This document shows, piece after piece, positions 40,219 to 44,342 of a stretch of 44,342 nt of DNA. The notes under the pieces are model-generated. The model did no database searches and was not told where the DNA came from. It saw nothing but the letters and a program-made list of their open reading frames with translations. A program made the translations under genes and the position numbers. Numbering within the stretch: the first letter of the stretch is position 1; each line of letters begins with the position of its first letter. The stretch spans positions 17,130 through 61,471 of the forward strand of contig DDSA01000114.1 in NCBI GenBank assembly GCA_002343715.1. Direction: 5' to 3'. Source of the stretch: Phycisphaerales bacterium UBA2402. Its GTDB lineage: Bacteria; Planctomycetota; Phycisphaerae; Phycisphaerales; UBA1924.

Positions 40219-41259
40219 TCACCTGATGACCTGCGCCAGACCGTTGTCAACGTCCTTGGCGATCAACTGCTTCAGGCGTTTCTCCATCGCCGCCGCGTCG
40301 TAGCCTTCCATCAACTTCACATACTGCTTCCAGTTCTTGGCCGCCTGGCTCTCGGTAAACGTACCCCGTTCGGCGGCGCTCTGGACGGCCTCGACGCTGA
40401 ACCGGGCGACGTGGTCCTTGCCGAACTGCTTGCCCGCGTCCAGGACCCCCTTCAGCAGCAGGCTCACCAGGCTCCTCAGTTTCAGGATATCGCGGGCGAT
40501 CGTGTCCTTGTTCACCGCGCCATCCCCCTCGACAAACTTCGCCAGCGAACCCTGTCGCTCGTTGGGGCGTTCCTTGCTCAGGACTCTGAAAATCTGCGTC
40601 TTCGCATCGGGCGCGATCTCTTTCCAGTAACTGCACGCCCACGGTTCCAACTTGATCGTGAACTCGCTCAGGAGCATCGCGAGGTCCACGACCCGCTCCG
40701 CGCTGACCGTGCCCTCCGGCGGAACGCCGAGCATTTTCTTGAGTTCGTTCACCGCCGCGGCGGGCAAACCCCCGGCCCCGGGGACCTCTCGCACAACTTC
40801 TTTGACCACTTCACGGACTTCGCCGCCACCCGCGGCGAGGCCGGCATCGGCCAGTTTCAGGACCACCTCCGACCTCTGGGCCCCGCTCAGCGTTTTGCAC
40901 ATGGCGATGAGTTTGTCGGCCAACGCACTGGCCGTTGCGGGTTCGGCGGGGACGGAAGGAGCCGTTCCGTTTCGCTCCGCACCACCACCCCCGTCGCTCC
41001 ACACTGGGAAATGACCGAGCAACTCAGCGAGAAACCCCTCCCGCTCGTGCGATGGAAGATGATTCACTTCCCGCATCACGCGGTCGCGCAACTGTTCGGA
41101 GCGCATCTCGCCGTTCTCATCCGCGAGCGCGGCGTGCAACTCACGCAACTGGGCCGCGAGCGCCGCCAACCGTTTACCGCGTTCTGTCGTCGGTTCCATA
41201 CAGGGCACAAGCATAGACGGCGGCACCGCCCGAGCAGCCCCGCGGCGGAAGAGAGACAC
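40219..41259 (-). CDS. Uncharacterised protein at the head of the T6SS block
   Basis: Up to 346 residues; I do not recognise the family. The start is uncertain: ATG codons at 41259, 41214 and 41199 are all in frame and none has a clear ribosome site. The one at 41199 (MEPTTERGKRLAALAAQLREL) gives the most natural N-terminus. The protein is helical and charged, with a central REVVKEVVREV segment, no signal peptide and no membrane helix. The C-terminal 150 residues (KLEPWACSYWKEI, LRSLVSLLLKGVLDAG, WKQYVKLMEGYDAAAMEKRLK) have a general likeness to C-terminal regions of T6SS FHA-associated (TagH) proteins, without an FHA domain. This is a weak resemblance. Location suggests a cytoplasmic T6SS accessory role. 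Confidence 0.7.
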   Translation of the reverse strand: MSLFRRGAARAVPPSMLVPCMEPTTERGKRLAALAAQLRELHAALADENGEMRSEQLRDRVMREVNHLPSHEREGFLAELLGHFPVWSDGGGGAERNGTAPSVPAEPATASALADKLIAMCKTLSGAQRSEVVLKLADAGLAAGGGEVREVVKEVVREVPGAGGLPAAAVNELKKMLGVPPEGTVSAERVVDLAMLLSEFTIKLEPWACSYWKEIAPDAKTQIFRVLSKERPNERQGSLAKFVEGDGAVNKDTIARDILKLRSLVSLLLKGVLDAGKQFGKDHVARFSVEAVQSAAERGTFTESQAAKNWKQYVKLMEGYDAAAMEKRLKQLIAKDVDNGLAQVIR

Positions 41260-41468
41260 ACCGGCTGATCGTGAGCGCGCTCTTCACGCCTCCGCCGCGT
41301 CCCGGAGCCGGGTGGATCGTGACCGGCTGGGTTCTCGTCCGTCATGCCGGGGTCCACTTTGGTGGTCGCCCCCGGGACCGATGTGAACGTCCATCAAACG
41401 AGACCGCGCCACGACGCCGGCGACACGGATACTTCGGCAGGAGTTCCTATCGGCCGCTGCACTTTGAT

Positions 41469-42233
41469 TTATCTGCGTTCACCGCCGGGCGTGCCCGGCC
41501 GGGGACGGAGCGTGAACTCCGAGGCATCCCGCATCGCGAAATCGATGAACCGGATTGATCCGTCGACGGCGAGCATGTGGCCGCTGTCGGGGGAGGTATG
41601 CCACGAAGCTTCCAGGCCGCTGCCGGGAGCCAGCGCGGCGTAATACCACGCCGGATCGCCGGTGACCAGGAGTCGGCTTGTATCGACGTGAACCTCGTGC
41701 AGCGCGAGGGGGCGATGGTGCGAATCGATGCCCGCGGCGGTCGAGTCCAGGATCATCGGGTTGGCGCGGTAACTATTGCCGTAGGTTTCGAAGCAGGTCG
41801 CAGAATCCGCGAGCACGCTGCGCCCCGGGCGCCCCCGCACCGCCGCGCCACGCTCGAAGATGCCCGCATCGCTCGGGCAGCGGAAGAGTCCGGCGATCGC
41901 ATCGGCACGCCCGCGCACATCGTTGGTCAGGTAGCGGTTGATCGGCCTCGCACCCGCCAGCACCGGTTCACGGGTGCCGCTGGTGAACTCCACACCGCCG
42001 TAATGCCAGTCCGGCAACGAGCGCGCTTGCGGGAAGAAATCCTTGTTGTCCTGCACGTACCCCTGCCAGCCGACATTCATCTGGCGCAGGTTGTTGGCGC
42101 ACACCGCGCGGCAGCCGATGTCACGCGCACGGCTGAGCGTTGGAAGCAGCATCAAGAGCAGCAGCGAGATCACGCCGATGCTGATGATCAGTTCGAGCAG
42201 CGAGAAACCGGAATGGCGGGGTCGGTGCGGCAC
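41469..42233 (-). CDS. Type IV pilin-like (pseudopilin) protein, DUF1559-like
   Basis: The 254-residue protein has a short basic leader followed by the prepilin processing site and helix G-FSLLELIISIGVISLLLLMLLP (residues 9-31), with Glu at position 5 of the mature protein, as cut by prepilin peptidase. The C-terminal part contains a variant of the planctomycete 'H-x9-DG' motif (SGHMLAVDGSIRFIDF). Such proteins are very abundant in planctomycetes and are type II secretion/pilus-like, with unknown individual roles. The start codon is GTG, only 11 bases after a TATACT box (42250-42245), with no visible ribosome site; a nearly leaderless transcript is possible. It is separated from the T6SS block by 209 bases with nothing recognisable. 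Confidence 0.85.
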   Translation of the reverse strand: MPHRPRHSGFSLLELIISIGVISLLLLMLLPTLSRARDIGCRAVCANNLRQMNVGWQGYVQDNKDFFPQARSLPDWHYGGVEFTSGTREPVLAGARPINRYLTNDVRGRADAIAGLFRCPSDAGIFERGAAVRGRPGRSVLADSATCFETYGNSYRANPMILDSTAAGIDSHHRPLALHEVHVDTSRLLVTGDPAWYYAALAPGSGLEASWHTSPDSGHMLAVDGSIRFIDFAMRDASEFTLRPRPGTPGGERR

Positions 42234-42244
42234 CGTGGTGGATC

Positions 42245-42250
42245 AGTATA
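42245..42250 (-). promoter_or_regulatory. Candidate -10 box of the pseudopilin gene
   Basis: TATACT on the minus strand sits 11 bases before the GTG start. The ten bases GGTATACTGA around it are identical to those around the -10 at 272-277. A -35 is not clear (TGGCAT at the right distance, 3 of 6). Confidence 0.4.
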
Positions 42251-42576
42251 CCAAGCCGGCGCTTGGAATGCCAGATCGTTTCGATACCGGACGATCTACA
42301 AACAGCGTACGTCCGAAATTTAGTTTCCCAGTTCGGCAACAACATGTCGAAAAGGAACGAATCGTTCTCATGGCAGGCGCGATGCCCTCTCAGGGTGCCG
42401 TGCGGGGGGGCGCGAACAGCGCCCGCTGCCGAGCGCTTCCGCGGCCATTCGGCCCGTTGCATCGAAACTGTTCCGCACATCCTGTTCGTGAGTAAACGTC
42501 CGTTCATCCAACTGCCGGCTTGCGCGGTGTTTCGGTTTTTTACCCTCCGCGTCCCGGCTCCATTTCGGAGGTTCCG
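42251..42576. other. Divergent intergenic region
   Basis: This stretch between the pseudopilin (-) and the repeat protein (+) contains a 7-bp inverted repeat (42273-42279 with 42291-42297) that could be an operator, and a run of seven G (42404-42410). No convincing promoter for the plus-strand gene, terminator or small gene is seen. The first 100 bases are clearly less GC-rich than the surroundings. Confidence 0.4.
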
Positions 42577-43839
42577 ATGCGTTTGCGCCATAGCGTGGCG
42601 GGGGGGACACCACCCTCGCCGTACCGTCATCATGCGTTTGTCATGCTTTGTGCGAGCGCCGCAACAGCCGCTGCTCAGCCGCGTGTGGGGTACAGAGTTT
42701 TCTATCCGCAGCCGCCCGCGACACAGACCGCGGCGGCCTGCATCTCGGGCGATGGCCGGGTTGTTGGCGGCAACTCCATCGCGACGCGGCAGGTGGCCTC
42801 GGTCTTTGAGGTTCCTTTCTACCTGGCCTCGCCGCTTCACCTGCCGCCCGGTGAACTCGATTCCATCCCCCTCGCCGCCAACAACGACGGATCCGTTCTG
42901 GTGGGTTATTGGCAGTTCGCAACAGGTGGCGGGCAGTGGGGCTGGGTCAGCCGGGGCGGGCGGGCAGAAGAAGTAGGCCGAACCAGCGATGCATCATCGT
43001 CGATCGCGACAGACACGAGCGACGATGGGAGCATTGTCATCGGTGCGTCGTTCCACCTGGACCGCGGCCCGACGGGCTGGATGTGGACACCGGATGACGG
43101 GCTGATCCTCCTGCCGGATCGGGCGGACACGAGCGAGGTGCTTCCGCACGCGGTCTCTGGTGATGGGCGGGTCATCATCGGCATGGTGTTGCTCCGCGCC
43201 GGCGGAATGCGGCCTTTCCGTTGGACTCGCGAAGACGGCCTGACGCTCATCAACCCCGGCGCAGGCCCGCAGCAGATGATCCTCACCGATGTCTCGCGTG
43301 ATGGGAGCATCGCCTGCGGCTACCGCTACGACCCGGAGACACAGCGGGCCTCGGGCTTCCGGCTCACGTTCGACGGTCCCGAGATCAGCCTGGGACGCAT
43401 CGCGAACCGCCCGCCGGACCTGGTCCCCAACGCGATCTCCGCCGATGGGTCGCGCATCGTGGGCGACAACCAGGGGCGCGCCTTTGTGTGGGACATCGCA
43501 CGCGGCCCGCGACTGCTGGATGAGGCACTTCATGCAGCCGGAGTGGATCTGAACAACTGGAACTTCGCCTCGGGCACCGGCATCTCGGACGACGGCACCG
43601 CGATCAGCGTGCAGACGATCTACCCCCAGCCGCCGCACGTTTCGTACGGCGGGGTCGTGTTTCTCGACGAAGGTTGCCTGGGCGACTTCAACCGGGATGG
43701 GGGCACAGACGGGTCGGATGTTGAAACATTTTTCCGCGCCTGGGAGGCCGCGGATGAGTCCGCCGATGTCAACCTCGATGGCGGTGTCGATGGGCGCGAT
43801 ACCGAGGCCTTCTTCCTGGCGTGGGAAGCCGGGTGCTGA
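42577..43839 (+). CDS. Secreted HAF-type repeat protein with dockerin-like tail
   Basis: The ATG at 42577 is preceded by GGAGG (42567-42571) and followed by a signal peptide (about residues 1-35, ending ATAAA-Q), giving 420 residues. An in-frame start 57 bases earlier lacks this. The body has about seven repeats of the HAF/'extracellular repeat' type: ISGDGRVVGG, TSDDGSIVIGAS, VSGDGRVIIGM, VSRDGSIACGY, ISADGSRIVGD, ISDDGTAIS, interleaved with 'P..W....G'. The last 55 residues are two calcium-loop-like motifs (DFNRDGGTDGSDVETFF, DVNLDGGVDGRDTEAFF) ending EAGC, the same tail as at 134 and 5143. It is likely an exported beta-propeller-like surface protein; its ligand is unknown. Confidence 0.87.
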   Translation: MRLRHSVAGGTPPSPYRHHAFVMLCASAATAAAQPRVGYRVFYPQPPATQTAAACISGDGRVVGGNSIATRQVASVFEVPFYLASPLHLPPGELDSIPLAANNDGSVLVGYWQFATGGGQWGWVSRGGRAEEVGRTSDASSSIATDTSDDGSIVIGASFHLDRGPTGWMWTPDDGLILLPDRADTSEVLPHAVSGDGRVIIGMVLLRAGGMRPFRWTREDGLTLINPGAGPQQMILTDVSRDGSIACGYRYDPETQRASGFRLTFDGPEISLGRIANRPPDLVPNAISADGSRIVGDNQGRAFVWDIARGPRLLDEALHAAGVDLNNWNFASGTGISDDGTAISVQTIYPQPPHVSYGGVVFLDEGCLGDFNRDGGTDGSDVETFFRAWEAADESADVNLDGGVDGRDTEAFFLAWEAGC

Positions 43840-43922
43840 TTGCACGCGGCACACCACCACGCCCTCACCGAGTGGCCCGGGCGGACTTTCTCAAGGGCGC
43901 ATCGGGATGAACCGGCTCCGGC

Positions 43923-44342
43923 CTACGACAACAGCCGCTGAAGCGTGTCGATCACGCGCTGCTCGCGGACATCGACCTTCATCACCAGGCCCATCAGGCC
44001 GCCGCTCGCGTTGGCAACCTTCTTGGCGAACTTCACCAAGTCATCGCGGAACTCGGCGAGTTCCTTGGGGCTGAGGGACTTGCGCAGTTCACCCGCGAAC
44101 ATGCGCCAGGCGGCACGCGAGTTCTCGTTGGGGCCGCGGTTGAGCCATTCCTTCAAGCCGGTGATCGCCTCGCCGGTCTGCGGGATGCCGACCTTGACCG
44201 CCGCGGCGAGGACCGCCTCGACCTCGCGCTTGTCGATCGAGCCGTCGGCCCAGGCGACTTCGACAAGCGGGTAGAGCTTGAACGCGGCGAGCATCTCACC
44301 CTTGAGGCTGATCTGGAGCAGGCGGTCGATCACGGCCTCGTC
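43923..44342 (-). CDS. TerB-like domain protein, 5' end beyond the window
   Basis: At least 139 residues; the frame is open to the edge, and the GTG at 44333 is only a possible internal start. The segment FKLYPLVEVAWADGSIDKREVEAVLAAA is typical of the TerB/TerB-like helical fold (tellurite-resistance-like domain), with an acidic EF-hand-like ADGSID turn. No signal peptide or membrane helix is seen in the visible part. TerB-like domains often sit in envelope-associated or metal-binding contexts; a specific role cannot be given. It converges with the repeat-protein gene, 83 bases away; no terminator is evident between them. Confidence 0.75.
   Translation of the reverse strand, partial: DEAVIDRLLQISLKGEMLAAFKLYPLVEVAWADGSIDKREVEAVLAAAVKVGIPQTGEAITGLKEWLNRGPNENSRAAWRMFAGELRKSLSPKELAEFRDDLVKFAKKVANASGGLMGLVMKVDVREQRVIDTLQRLLS

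Noticed and set aside
1..44342. tRNA, rRNA, CRISPR arrays, insertion sequences, phage attachment sites
   Set aside because: Gaps between genes were read and none showed cloverleaf, repeat-spacer, transposase or direct-repeat signs; most gaps are shorter than 250 bases.

Overview
The window is high-GC bacterial DNA that most likely comes from a planctomycete of the Phycisphaerae/Phycisphaerales type. The evidence is a set of secreted proteins that end in a short calcium-loop (dockerin-like) tail with a terminal Gly-Cys, a protein with a PEP-CTERM-like arginine tail, a DUF1559-like pseudopilin, and HAF and NxxGxxAF beta-repeat proteins, combined with Gram-negative secretion genes. This assignment is inferred from protein style; there is no rRNA or other marker in the window.

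Layout. 1-5143 (+): the tail of a dockerin-like protein with a strong terminator, a HAF-repeat protein with a sorting tail, a secreted papain-like cysteine hydrolase candidate, and an NxxGxxAF-repeat protein with a dockerin-like tail. 5144-5432 has no gene but holds a long imperfect inverted repeat. 5433-8468 (-): ispE followed by a large secreted protein whose C-terminal half looks caspase/C25-like. 8546-41259 (-): one co-directional block of about 33 kb. In transcription order it reads: unknown protein, tssK, tssL, tssM, a membrane TagF-like protein, an FGE-fold domain, tpsB, a 4714-residue tpsA, tssA, tssB, tssC, hcp, terminator. 41469-42233 (-): a pseudopilin. 42577-43839 (+): another repeat protein with a dockerin-like tail. 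43923 to the end (-): a TerB-like protein running off the window.

How it works together. TssK, TssL and TssM supply baseplate and membrane-complex parts of a type VI secretion system (T6SS). TssA, TssB, TssC and Hcp supply sheath assembly, sheath and tube. A complete two-partner secretion (TPS) pair, an outer-membrane TpsB pore and a giant beta-helical TpsA exoprotein, sits between the two T6SS halves on the same strand. TssE, TssF, TssG, ClpV, VgrG, PAAR and TssJ are not in the window.

The most notable observation is at 30188-30190. The TagF-like protein and the FGE-fold domain are in one reading frame separated by a single TAA. The 61 codons after the TAA still encode the natural start of the FGE domain, so one trans-envelope protein of about 1272 residues appears to be split by a stop codon. 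Other leads are C/G homopolymers of 9-11 bases in a promoter spacer, in tssA and in tpsA (possible phase variation), and five nearly identical 105-bp repeats in tpsA.
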